Assembly: GCF_029024945.1 (NCBI RefSeq)
Contig: NZ_CP118976.1
Coordinates: 2,693,984-2,757,983 of the forward strand
DNA: 64,000 nucleotides
Origin: Staphylococcus succinus
GTDB taxonomy: Bacteria; Bacillota; Bacilli; Staphylococcales; Staphylococcaceae
Direction: 5' to 3'
Numbering within the stretch: position 1 is the stretch's first letter; the number at the start of each line of letters is the position of its first letter. This document shows positions 35,531 through 43,840 of the stretch, one piece after another. Position numbers and translations under genes: made by a program. The notes under the pieces are model-generated. The model was not told the DNA's origin. It saw only the letters and a program-made list of their open reading frames with translations, and searched no databases.

Positions 35531-36511
35531 TTATATAGCCCATCTAATTAAAGTGGAAGCATAGGCCAAGCCTCCCCCAAATCCTACCATTAAAATTAAA
35601 TCACCTTTTTTAAGTTTCTGTTCTTTTACTGCTAAATCTATAGATAGTGGAATAGTTGCAGAAGACGTATTCCCGTAATATTTAAGACTCATCAATGCTT
35701 TGTCTCTTTTTATACCTGATCTATCACATATAGATTCAATCATTCTAGCATTGGCACTATGAGGCGCAAACCAAGATAAATCTTCTTTTTTATAGTTAGC
35801 TTTATTTAAAGTTGCTTCAATAATTTTTGGTACATTTCCAACAGCCCATTTGTATACGCCTCGACCATTTTGAACAATATAACCCGGATTTTCTAAATCC
35901 TCACCAAACATTGTTTCCGATAATTCCGAGCTATATAAGTTATGCCCTTTATCGCCATCTGACCCAGCACTACTGGCTATAAAGCTAGTCTCATCTTCAC
36001 TATACTCTACTAAAAATGCACCTGCACCATCCCCAAATAAGATACAAGTACCTCGATCGGTGTAATCAGTAATTTTTGATAATGTTTCTGCGCCTATAAC
36101 TAATACTTTCTTATTTTGTCCAGAAGTAATCAGTCCATTCGCTATATTCAGACCATATGTAAATCCAGCACAAGCAGCATTAATATCAAGGGCTCCTGCA
36201 TTTTTCAAACCTAATTTAGCTTGTACGTATGATGCAACACTTGGCGTTTTATAATCTGGTGTTAACGTGGCATTGATAATCATATCTACATCATTTATAT
36301 CTACTTGATACTTTTCTTGTAAATCAAGAACGGCTTTATAACTGATATCACTTGTATACTCATCTTCATTTGCAATTCTTCTTTCTTCAATACCAGTTCT
36401 TTGTTGTATCCATTCATCTGAAGTCTCTACAATTTTTTCAAAATCTTGATTATTCATAATTTTTTCTGGTACATATGAACCATGTGCAGTTATTTTGGCT
36501 AGCGAATTCAT
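35531..36511 (-). CDS. FabH-type beta-ketoacyl-ACP synthase III paralogue
   Basis: A 326-residue condensing enzyme. The triad is Cys114 in NAACAGF, His in FAPHSANARMIE and Asn in YYGNTSSATIP. FabH starts fatty acid chains from acyl-CoA and malonyl-ACP. The ATG at 36511 has AAGGGG 9 bases upstream; a frame 13 codons longer has none. It lies away from any fab cluster, so it is probably a second FabH. It could pair with the stand-alone FabF at 9.2-10.5 kb. Confidence 0.85.
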   Translation of the reverse strand: MNSLAKITAHGSYVPEKIMNNQDFEKIVETSDEWIQQRTGIEERRIANEDEYTSDISYKAVLDLQEKYQVDINDVDMIINATLTPDYKTPSVASYVQAKLGLKNAGALDINAACAGFTYGLNIANGLITSGQNKKVLVIGAETLSKITDYTDRGTCILFGDGAGAFLVEYSEDETSFIASSAGSDGDKGHNLYSSELSETMFGEDLENPGYIVQNGRGVYKWAVGNVPKIIEATLNKANYKKEDLSWFAPHSANARMIESICDRSGIKRDKALMSLKYYGNTSSATIPLSIDLAVKEQKLKKGDLILMVGFGGGLAYASTLIRWAI

Positions 36512-36696
36512 TTTATCAGTCCCCTTAATTAACTTGTTTACCTCATTCAATCATATTCTAGTACGTATATTACGCTTTTTATTTACCTAATTAAATCATA
36601 ACACCCCGATTACAGTAAGTTGAATAAAAACCCTACTCTTTTTCTTTGTTCCCTTAATATTTTAAATAACTTTGCTACCATTTCATGAGCTTTAAC

Positions 36697-36725
36697 TTGA
36701 CAATATTAATGTATCTGCTATATTT
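36697..36725 (+). promoter_or_regulatory. Candidate SigA promoter of the SDR-Rrf2 operon
   Basis: TTGACA at 36697-36702 and TATATT at 36719-36724 with a 16-base spacer. The -10 box lies inside the 47-base palindrome. Confidence 0.6.
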
Positions 36726-36760
36726 GTATTTGAATCAGATACAAATACAAATATAGCAGA
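36714..36760. promoter_or_regulatory. 47-base perfect palindromic operator
   Basis: Two 19-base arms, TCTGCTATATTTGTATTTG and its exact complement, flank a 9-base centre. It covers the -10 box and the likely start site and ends 17 bases before the SDR start codon. It also contains an inner TTTGTATTTG / CAAATACAAA pair. A repressor site is the natural reading, and the Rrf2 gene in the operon is the candidate. Confidence 0.7.
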
Positions 36761-36777
36761 ATAAAAAGGAGTATAAA

Positions 36778-37629
36778 ATGACAACTTCAAAAACAATTAT
36801 TATAACAGGATCAACAGATGGTATCGGTAAGCATTTAGCAACAAAATTAGCAGGTGAAGGTCATAAAATGATTATCCATGGCCGTAATCATTTAAAATTA
36901 AAACAAGCAATTAAAGATATTCAAACTCAGTCAGGCAATGATGATATCCATGCATATCAAGCAGATTTTGCAAAAAAAGAAGACGTTTATCAATTTGCAC
37001 AAAACATTAAGAATGATTTCGATAAAATTGATGTATTAATTAATAATGCAGGTGCTTATTTTGGTAGTGAACGTGTAGCCACAGAAGATGACGTTGAAAT
37101 GACTTTTATGTTATCAGTACAAGTCCCTTTCATTCTCACAAACGCATTGATGCCGTTACTTGAAAACGCAGACCAAGGGCGCGTGATTCATACATCCTCT
37201 TATATGCATCATTTTGCAAAGGCTTCTAATCTTGACTTTGGGTTAAAACATGACTATTCTGCAGGTAAAGCCTATAATAACTCGAAACTTTATACGATTT
37301 GGTTAACACGTTACCAAAATAAAGCATTGCGTCAAAACAACTCTAAAGTAACAATTAATAGTTATCATCCTGGTTTAATTTCAACAAATCTTAATAATAA
37401 TGATATAAAGAAAAATTTAAAAAGTATGATGTTATCAGGAATAATGAAACCTTTTTCTAAAAATTTAGATGAAGGCATTGAGACAGGCTATTACTTAGCG
37501 CTATCACCTAATGTGAATCATGTATCTGGAGAATATTTTGACAATAAAAAAATAAAAAGAGTGAGCAAAAAAGGTTATAATAGTCTGAATGAAACGTTAC
37601 TAATTAAATATTGTGAGGAAAAAGCATAA
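36778..37629 (+). CDS. Short-chain dehydrogenase/reductase (retinol-dehydrogenase-like)
   Basis: A 283-residue SDR. TGSTDGIGKHLA is the cofactor loop, NNAGAY the stabilising motif, and the catalytic Ser-Tyr-Lys fits HTSSYM and YNNSKLY. The SYHPGLISTNL segment follows. Ribosome site AAGGAG. It is the first gene of an operon with the Rrf2 regulator 34 bases downstream, under a very large palindrome. Confidence 0.85.
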   Translation: MTTSKTIIITGSTDGIGKHLATKLAGEGHKMIIHGRNHLKLKQAIKDIQTQSGNDDIHAYQADFAKKEDVYQFAQNIKNDFDKIDVLINNAGAYFGSERVATEDDVEMTFMLSVQVPFILTNALMPLLENADQGRVIHTSSYMHHFAKASNLDFGLKHDYSAGKAYNNSKLYTIWLTRYQNKALRQNNSKVTINSYHPGLISTNLNNNDIKKNLKSMMLSGIMKPFSKNLDEGIETGYYLALSPNVNHVSGEYFDNKKIKRVSKKGYNSLNETLLIKYCEEKA

Positions 37630-37663
37630 ATTTAATTAGTATAGAGAGGTAGGTAGCAAATTT

Positions 37664-38089
37664 ATGGACACAAAATTTTCAGTGGCGGTGCACATATTAA
37701 TTATGTTTTCAGAAGCTAAAAACAACATAACTTCTGAAACGATTGCCCAGAGTGTTAACACAAATGCGAGTTATATTAGAAAGGTGATTGCATTATTAAA
37801 AGATGATGCGCTTCTCATCCGTCACCAAGGTAGTTTTAGTTATTCTTTAGGAAAGCCAAATGATGAGATGACCTTGCTTGATATTTACCAAGCTGTTAAA
37901 CCTCCAAAACTTTTGCATACACATCAAAATTCTAACCCTGATTGTCCAGTCGGCGGTCCGATCAATAGTGTACTTGATCCTATTGTTTCACATGCAGAAT
38001 CTCAGCTTGAACGTGACCTAGAAACACAGACATTATTTCAAGTCATTGAAAAAATTAAAGCACAACATAAAAATCACCTTACTCTATAA
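37664..38089 (+). CDS. Rrf2-family transcriptional regulator
   Basis: A 141-residue winged-helix protein with FSVAVHILIMFSEAKNNITS, the recognition region NTNASYIRKVIALLKDDALL and a single-Cys SNPDCPVGG motif. It belongs to the same single-Cys branch as the regulator at 32.8 kb but is a diverged protein. Placed after the SDR gene, it probably autoregulates the operon by way of the 47-base palindrome. Confidence 0.85.
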   Translation: MDTKFSVAVHILIMFSEAKNNITSETIAQSVNTNASYIRKVIALLKDDALLIRHQGSFSYSLGKPNDEMTLLDIYQAVKPPKLLHTHQNSNPDCPVGGPINSVLDPIVSHAESQLERDLETQTLFQVIEKIKAQHKNHLTL

Positions 38090-38109
38090 TAGAGACTAAG
38101 GTGATTTTT
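38069..38109. terminator. Bidirectional terminator
   Basis: AAAAATCACCTTA and TAAGGTGATTTTT around 15 bases, between convergent operons. Confidence 0.85.
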
Positions 38110-38132
38110 ATTGTTTATTAAATGGCGTATTA

Positions 38133-39347
38133 TTACTCTCTAAGACGCGTTACTGCGACTTTTCCATGTTTACTTAAACTTGATAGTAACGGATACCATG
38201 CATTTTCCTTTATGACTACACTCTTATTATTGCCTATTCTTTTCATTTGTTGGTTATAGTAGCTATTAGCAAGAACTGGACCTAGTGTTTTATCCATAGC
38301 TTTAATACCTGTCGTTAATCTAGGGAGCTTAATATCTGAAAAAGTGTTTTTATATATATAATTAACAATATTAGGGCTTACAACAAATGGTCGTGCCATT
38401 CCTATGAAATCAGTATTATTTTGAGTAATAGCATCTTCCATAGATACTACAGAGCGAAATCCACCGGTTACGACAATCGGCGTGCTCACTTCTTTTTTTA
38501 ATAAGGATGCATAACTAATAAAATAAGGTACTGCTTCTTTGTCACTCCCAGCCATTTTAGGATCTTCATAGTTACCACCAGATATCTCTATCAAGTCTAT
38601 CTTTAACTCATTTAGCTTTTTAGCAACGTCAACAAAATCTTCTTTTGAAAATCCTCCAACTTTAAAGTCTTCAGAATTAAGTTTTAAGCCTATATTAAAC
38701 TCTTCACCTAATTGAGTTCTTATTCCTTCATAAATTTCAACTAATACTCTCATTCTATTTTGGATGGAACCGCCATACTTATCCGTTCGTTGGTTTTCGA
38801 TAGGTGATAGAAATTGATTTACTAAGTATCCATGTGCTGCATGTATTTGAACACCAGTAAACCCTGCTTCTTTAGCAAGGACAGCGCTTGTTACAAATTG
38901 CTGAACTATAGCTTTAATTTCCACTTCATGTAATGCTCTTGACTGGTTAAATCCTTTTGCGATTGACCCTTTCATTGCTACACCACTTGGTGAAACAGGT
39001 TGTTTAGTCAAAGATTTAGGTGACTGCTTTCCTGGATGATTCAATTGCATCCAAATTTCAGTATCATTTACTTTCCCAGCTCGTGCCCATGCTTTAAATT
39101 TTTCTAAATGTGATGCACTTTCTAAAACCACATTGCCAGGTTCACCAATATGATTACTATCCACCATCACATTACCAGTTACTAAAATACCTGCGCCACC
39201 CTGTGCCCATTTTTTATACAAATTAATCAATGTAGGCGTTGGAACACCTGTTTTAGAAGCTAACGTCTCACTCATTGCTGATTTAAAAAACCTATTCTTA
39301 ATAGTATTACCGTTAGGCAATGTTTTTTCTTGAAATAAAACAGACAA
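38133..39347 (-). CDS. Old yellow enzyme family NADH:flavin oxidoreductase
   Basis: A 404-residue FMN-dependent TIM barrel. NRFFKSAMSE starts the flavin site, WMQLNHPGKQ carries the conserved Gln, IHAAHGYLVNQFLSP the substrate His pair and YGGSIQNRMR the phosphate loop. VVTGGFRS closes the FMN site. It reduces activated alkenes or similar electrophiles. The TTG start has GGAGAG 7 bases upstream, and it begins 4 bases after the hydrolase gene ends. It is the last gene of a three-gene operon. Confidence 0.85.
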   Translation of the reverse strand: MSVLFQEKTLPNGNTIKNRFFKSAMSETLASKTGVPTPTLINLYKKWAQGGAGILVTGNVMVDSNHIGEPGNVVLESASHLEKFKAWARAGKVNDTEIWMQLNHPGKQSPKSLTKQPVSPSGVAMKGSIAKGFNQSRALHEVEIKAIVQQFVTSAVLAKEAGFTGVQIHAAHGYLVNQFLSPIENQRTDKYGGSIQNRMRVLVEIYEGIRTQLGEEFNIGLKLNSEDFKVGGFSKEDFVDVAKKLNELKIDLIEISGGNYEDPKMAGSDKEAVPYFISYASLLKKEVSTPIVVTGGFRSVVSMEDAITQNNTDFIGMARPFVVSPNIVNYIYKNTFSDIKLPRLTTGIKAMDKTLGPVLANSYYNQQMKRIGNNKSVVIKENAWYPLLSSLSKHGKVAVTRLRE

Positions 39348-39351
39348 ACCA

Positions 39352-40197
39352 TCACTCTCCTATAAATTCATTTACACTTTTACAAAAATCTATTGGCTCT
39401 TGGAATAAAGAACCGTGTCCAGCATTTTGATATATCTTTATCTCGGAATATGAAATTTCATCTGCCAACACAAAGCTATTTTGAGTAGGCACCATCTTAT
39501 CATTGTCTCCGTTGACAATGAGCGTAGGCATGTCAATATAAGTTAAAGCCTCTCTATTCGCATTACCCCATTTTTTTATGGCCTTTAATTGTTTGATGTA
39601 TGCAGGTAACGTTATTTTTTTATCTCTGTTTATTTTTCTTTCTTTTAACCTTTTAAGATATTCAGTTGCTTTAGTTTTTCCAACATCATCTTGGTTGAAA
39701 AATAAATAATACTTAGGATCTTTAGCGTGAAGTATCGCTTTGAAGGTTAATTTATTAGAAATTGGAATGATTTTTTCTATACCTTCTCCACCTCTTGGTC
39801 CTGTCCCTACTAAAATGAGCTTATCTATCTTTTCAGAAGCAATTTTCACTAGCTCTTGAGCAACCATTCCACCCATAGAAAGTCCTAGAACATTAATGGC
39901 ATTCAATTGCATTGCATCTATAAATTCTAAAACACCTTCTGCCATTTCTTCTATCGTATTAGGAACTTTTCCTTTAGATAATCCGACGCCTTTGTTGTCA
40001 AATACAATCACTCTATATTTTTCACTTAAAGTATTAATAAGTTTCGGATCCCAATTATCCATCGTCGCAGCTAGATGTGTCAGTAATAGTAGTGTTTTAT
40101 TATTATCTTGTCCTAAAATTCTGTAGGCGAATTGCGTATTTTTTTTAGACGTTACAAATTCATTAGGCACATTTTGATATGTTAATGGTTTCATCAT
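39352..40197 (-). CDS. Alpha/beta hydrolase
   Basis: A 281-residue hydrolase. LLTHLAAT is the oxyanion loop, LGLSMGGMVAQ the nucleophile elbow with Ser, VNGDNDKMVP carries the Asp and NAGHGSLFQ the His. The first base of its ATG is the last base of the upstream stop codon, so the two are translationally coupled; AAGGAGA lies 6 bases upstream. Esterase, lactonase or haloperoxidase-like chemistry is possible. A paralogue lies at 41.6 kb. Confidence 0.85.
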   Translation of the reverse strand: MMKPLTYQNVPNEFVTSKKNTQFAYRILGQDNNKTLLLLTHLAATMDNWDPKLINTLSEKYRVIVFDNKGVGLSKGKVPNTIEEMAEGVLEFIDAMQLNAINVLGLSMGGMVAQELVKIASEKIDKLILVGTGPRGGEGIEKIIPISNKLTFKAILHAKDPKYYLFFNQDDVGKTKATEYLKRLKERKINRDKKITLPAYIKQLKAIKKWGNANREALTYIDMPTLIVNGDNDKMVPTQNSFVLADEISYSEIKIYQNAGHGSLFQEPIDFCKSVNEFIGE

Positions 40198-41219
40198 TAG
40201 ATATCTCCTTGTGTCTCATCAATTTTTAATAAAACTTTACCATTTGTATGATGATTAAATGTGTAGTCTAACGCTTGATTGATTTCATTTATTGTAAATA
40301 CTTGATCATCTACATCTGGGATGATGTGGTCGCTTTCGATAATTTTACTTAGTTCTTTCAGTTGTTCACCATCAGAACGTACAAAAATGAAGCGATAATC
40401 TATAGATTTTTGTTTGGCTTTTTTATCAAATTTTTTACCTGCAATTGTAAATAACGTCTTCTTAAACATTGAGAAATCATTTTTTTCAGCAAAATGCTTA
40501 TTGGGCGCATTAATTAAACTTACTATTGTTCCTCCTGGTTTCATTACGGATAATTCTTTATCAAATTCCTTAGCACCTAGGGTATCAATCACATAATCCA
40601 CATTCGATAAAGTGTCCCAATAATTTTCACTCTTATAATCTATATATTGATCTACACCTTTTGCGATAAATTGTTCTCTTAACCTTGGACTACCAGAAAC
40701 AATTACTTTTAAGCCTAAATTTTTCGCTATTGGAACAGCCATTTGACCAAAACTACCCGATCCACCTGGAATAAATAACGTCTTTCCAGATTCAGCCTGT
40801 AATTCTTCTGTAATTGCTTGATATGCTGTTAAACCTGTTAATGGCGCTGCTGCTCCTGTTTTAAGACTTAAATTGTTTGGTAATTTAGAAATTGCATCGG
40901 CATCCACTGCAACATATTCTGCAAATGCACCTATCTTATAAATTGGTAGTCGACTATAGATTTCATCTCCTAGATTATAATCTTTTACTTCACTACCAAG
41001 TTTAGTAACAACACCTGTCAATTCATTTCCCAAAGTTACAGGCATTTTATAATCTTGTATTAATTTTACACTTCCAGTTATAATCAACTTTTCTAAAGGA
41101 TTAATAGCTGCATAAGCAACTTTCACTAATACTTCATTAGACTTAATTTCTGGAACCTCTATGTCTCTAACCTTTACTTCTAAATTTTTATTGTATTTTT
41201 CAATTTGTACAGCTTTCAT
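40197..41219 (-). CDS. Zinc-independent MDR-type quinone oxidoreductase
   Basis: A 340-residue medium-chain dehydrogenase/reductase. The N-terminal GroES-like domain (VTLGNELTGVVTKLG, LGDEIYSRLP) is followed by the NADPH domain with FIPGGSGSFGQMAVPIAK. The zinc ligands of alcohol dehydrogenases are not evident, as in quinone reductases. It heads the three-gene operon with the hydrolase and old yellow enzyme. Together they suggest removal of enones or quinones. Confidence 0.85.
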   Translation of the reverse strand: MKAVQIEKYNKNLEVKVRDIEVPEIKSNEVLVKVAYAAINPLEKLIITGSVKLIQDYKMPVTLGNELTGVVTKLGSEVKDYNLGDEIYSRLPIYKIGAFAEYVAVDADAISKLPNNLSLKTGAAAPLTGLTAYQAITEELQAESGKTLFIPGGSGSFGQMAVPIAKNLGLKVIVSGSPRLREQFIAKGVDQYIDYKSENYWDTLSNVDYVIDTLGAKEFDKELSVMKPGGTIVSLINAPNKHFAEKNDFSMFKKTLFTIAGKKFDKKAKQKSIDYRFIFVRSDGEQLKELSKIIESDHIIPDVDDQVFTINEINQALDYTFNHHTNGKVLLKIDETQGDI

Positions 41220-41248
41220 TTAGACACACCTCTCTATATTTTAATAAT

Positions 41249-41437
41249 ATGCGTTACTATAAAATAACTCACTGTTTCATCACTGATACTGTTCATTTAC
41301 GCATTCAAAAAACTCGAACGTTCGAAGTATCTCATCTCTTTCTAAAATCACTTCACCATTACCAAATTACTCATCCAGCAATTTATGAGCCTTTAAAAAA
41401 TAAACAAGTGCTTGGGCTTAATGAATATTATCATTAG
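41249..41437 (+). pseudogene. Probable TetR-family regulator relic
   Basis: A 62-codon frame contains ITHPAIYEPLKNKQVLGLNEYY, which resembles the recognition helix and following stretch of TetR proteins (paiYxhFKNKxxL). The upstream part fits the rest of a TetR HTH poorly, the sensing domain is absent and there is no ribosome site. It lies divergently next to the quinone reductase operon, where its regulator would be expected. The family call is inference from one motif. The remaining gap to 41572 is empty. Confidence 0.4.
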
Positions 41438-41572
41438 AAACAATAAAATAGACCATTTATATAAGATGGAAGGCAATTTTAAGCATTTTAGATGTTTGTC
41501 GTTCCAATATTTAAAAAACATGGTGTCATCTAGGAGAAAATAAGCGATGATTAATAATCATCGCTTATTTTA

Positions 41573-42412
41573 TTATTCATTTAAAAATGTATTTACATGA
41601 CTCGCAAACCTTACAGGATGTTGAAATAGATGTCCGTGCCCTGCATTAGGATATATAATTAACTGCGCATCTGGTATATTTTGACTTAACATAAAACTAT
41701 TTTCAGTAGGAACCATAATATCATTGTCTCCGTTAATCACTAACGTAGGATTTTCTATATTATGCAGTTGTATTTTAGCTTGATCAAACTTCTCATTTGT
41801 CCATTGGGCAATTGCCGCTAACTGCGCATCTCTTACTTGTAACGTACTGTCCTTGGTTTTTTGAGAAAAAATTCTATTTAGTGATTGTTTACCCAATTCA
41901 CGTCCTTTTTCTGTTTCTGGATAAAAAAGAAATAAAAACGTTTCAATCGCATCTTCTTCAGATCCCTCTGCTTTATACATCATTTCCTCCATTTTAGGAT
42001 GTGATGGGCCAATTCCACCAGCAGGACCAGTACCTGATAATATTAACTTTCTTACTAAATCTGGATGATGAATGGCTAGCGATTGCGCAACCATACCTCC
42101 AATTGAAAATCCTAATATATCAACTTGTTGATATCCAAGACCATTTATAAATTGATACGTATCTTCCGCCATCGTATCAATAGTGCTCGGCGTTTCTCCA
42201 TTTGTATATCCTACGCCAACATTATCAAACAAAATCACTGGGCGTTCTTTAGCAATATTTTCTAACATTAAGGGATCCCAATTTTCCATCGTTCCTCTAA
42301 AGTGAATAATAAAAACAAGTGGTATGCCTTCTTCTGTTCCCAATTTTTTATATGCAAATTCAGTGCTTCCGACTTTTAAATATTCATTTTCAGGTAATTT
42401 AAACTGTGTCAT
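41573..42412 (-). CDS. Alpha/beta hydrolase
   Basis: A 279-residue paralogue of the hydrolase at 39.4 kb. Ser lies in LGFSIGGMVAQ, Asp in VINGDNDIMVP and His in NAGHGHLFQHP. The ATG at 42412 has AAAGGAGGAG just upstream; the preceding TTG is less well placed. It is monocistronic behind a perfect 32-base palindrome. The two hydrolases share most of their motifs and probably arose by duplication. Confidence 0.85.
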   Translation of the reverse strand: MTQFKLPENEYLKVGSTEFAYKKLGTEEGIPLVFIIHFRGTMENWDPLMLENIAKERPVILFDNVGVGYTNGETPSTIDTMAEDTYQFINGLGYQQVDILGFSIGGMVAQSLAIHHPDLVRKLILSGTGPAGGIGPSHPKMEEMMYKAEGSEEDAIETFLFLFYPETEKGRELGKQSLNRIFSQKTKDSTLQVRDAQLAAIAQWTNEKFDQAKIQLHNIENPTLVINGDNDIMVPTENSFMLSQNIPDAQLIIYPNAGHGHLFQHPVRFASHVNTFLNE

Positions 42413-42424
42413 CAAACTCCTCCT

Positions 42425-42456
42425 TTAGGTTACAAAATAGTTATTTTGTAACCTAA
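42425..42456. promoter_or_regulatory. 15-2-15 perfect palindrome before the hydrolase gene
   Basis: TTAGGTTACAAAATA, GT, TATTTTGTAACCTAA. It begins just upstream of the ribosome site and is shaped like a repressor site, with GTTAC/GTAAC half-sites. No dedicated regulator adjoins it, although an Lrp-type gene lies 180 bases away. Confidence 0.65.
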
Positions 42457-42609
42457 ATATAAAAGATTCTTCCCCATATTTCAACTATTAAGCCTAAATA
42501 ATATGATTCATATCTTCTAACTATTAATTAATATTAACGTTTTCCCTTTTATAACATATACACAATCACCTAGAATGATCATTGTAGAAATTATTTCTTA
42601 GGTGAAAAA

Positions 42610-42645
42610 AATAGAACCTCAACGATGATGTTGAGGTTCTATTTT
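42610..42645 (-). terminator. Terminator of the Lrp-type gene
   Basis: AAATAGAACCTCAAC and GTTGAGGTTCTATTT with a 6-base loop. It overlaps the last codons of the regulator gene. Confidence 0.8.
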
Positions 42646-43100
42646 GCATTGTCTAAACCATCATTCTCTATAAATTTATGATTGGTTTTGAGTTGGTGCA
42701 CAGAAATATTGAGCGAATAATTACCATAAGTTAATAGTTTCTGTAATAAATCATTTAATTGTACTTTTGTTTTCACTCTGAATTTTAAATGATAGCATCC
42801 TTCACCTGAGATTCTATGTGCCTCTAAGATATCATGGCTCATATTTATGAAATCAATAAAATTCCCATGATGTGCTGAATTCATATACATAGTTAAAAAG
42901 CCTAATATACCATCATTCAATTTGTCCTCATCGATGTTTAATGTATAGGATTTAATAATCCCTTCTTCTTCCATTCGTCGAATCCGATTTCCTACAGCTT
43001 GTCCTGACATGTGAATCGTTTCACCGATATCTTTCCATTGCATTCGTGCATTATCAGTCAAAAGATTTAAAATTTGAATGTCTATGTTATCTAATTTCAT
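42639..43100 (-). CDS. Lrp/AsnC-family transcriptional regulator
   Basis: A 153-residue regulator. The HTH (LDNIDIQILNLLTDNARMQW then GETIHMSGQAVGNRIRRMEEEGII) is followed by an RAM-type ligand domain (LNIDEDKLNDGILGFL, RISGEGCYHLKFRV). These bind amino acids or related molecules. The ribosome site GAAAGGA lies 8 bases upstream. It is divergent from the isochorismatase gene and may control it. Confidence 0.85.
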   Translation of the reverse strand: MKLDNIDIQILNLLTDNARMQWKDIGETIHMSGQAVGNRIRRMEEEGIIKSYTLNIDEDKLNDGILGFLTMYMNSAHHGNFIDFINMSHDILEAHRISGEGCYHLKFRVKTKVQLNDLLQKLLTYGNYSLNISVHQLKTNHKFIENDGLDNAK

Positions 43101-43221
43101 TTTAATATCCTTTCATGAATAAAGTTTTAAGCACTAAGTTGTTTCACGGCTATATTGATAATAGGTTGTTTTTACTCTAACATGACAACTGTACTATAAA
43201 TTATAAGGTGGGTGTATAAAT

Positions 43222-43767
43222 ATGAATACAGCTTTAATTATTGTAGATATTCAAGAAGATTATTTTCCAAATGGGAAAAATCCGTTAAATAATCCTGAAA
43301 ATGCAGCTAATAACGCGAAAAAAGTTTTAACGTGGTTTAGATCAAATCATAGTGAAAATATTTTCCATATTCAACATATTGCTCCTGATGACTCATTTGG
43401 TTTCTTTGCTCCAAATACTAAAGGCATCGAAATTCACGAGGCAGTGAAACCTATTGATGGTGAAACAATCATTAATAAACAGTTACCGAATAGCTTCGTT
43501 AACACGGACTTACAAGAAAAATTGCAAGAGAAAAATATAGATCATGTTGTCGTTGTAGGTATGATGACACATATGTGTATTGATGCTACAGTCAGAGCTG
43601 CAGCAGATTTAGGTTATGGCGTCACATTAATTGAAGATGCATGTGCTTCAAGTGAACTCACATATAACGATCACATCATCAGTGCACAAGATGTACATTA
43701 TTCATTTATAAGTGCGTTAGGCTTCGGGTATGCTGAAGTTACTACAGCAGAAGATTTTGTTAAGTAA
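43222..43767 (+). CDS. Isochorismatase-family cysteine hydrolase
   Basis: A 181-residue hydrolase. Catalytic Asp9 lies in IVDIQEDYF, Lys in INKQLPNSF and the nucleophile Cys in VGMMTHMCIDATVRAA. The family includes nicotinamidase and other amidases. The sequence resembles the general YcaC/isochorismatase-like branch more than PncA, since the PncA metal motif DxHxxxH is not present. Ribosome site AAGGTGG. Divergent from an Lrp-type regulator. Confidence 0.85.
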   Translation: MNTALIIVDIQEDYFPNGKNPLNNPENAANNAKKVLTWFRSNHSENIFHIQHIAPDDSFGFFAPNTKGIEIHEAVKPIDGETIINKQLPNSFVNTDLQEKLQEKNIDHVVVVGMMTHMCIDATVRAAADLGYGVTLIEDACASSELTYNDHIISAQDVHYSFISALGFGYAEVTTAEDFVK

Positions 43768-43779
43768 TATTAGAAAAAT

Positions 43780-43808
43780 AAAAAAGCTGCCTGAATGGTA
43801 GCTTTTTT
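43780..43808. terminator. Bidirectional terminator
   Basis: AAAAAAGCT(G)CC and GG(T)AGCTTTTTT form a stem between convergent genes. Confidence 0.7.
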
Positions 43809-43840
43809 ATTTTGCGTCTAGCTTTCTAAAATGCATTAAA

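Noticed and set aside
43222..43767. Nicotinamidase PncA
   Set aside because: The catalytic Asp-Lys-Cys triad is there, but the metal-binding Asp-x-His-x3-His motif of PncA is not.
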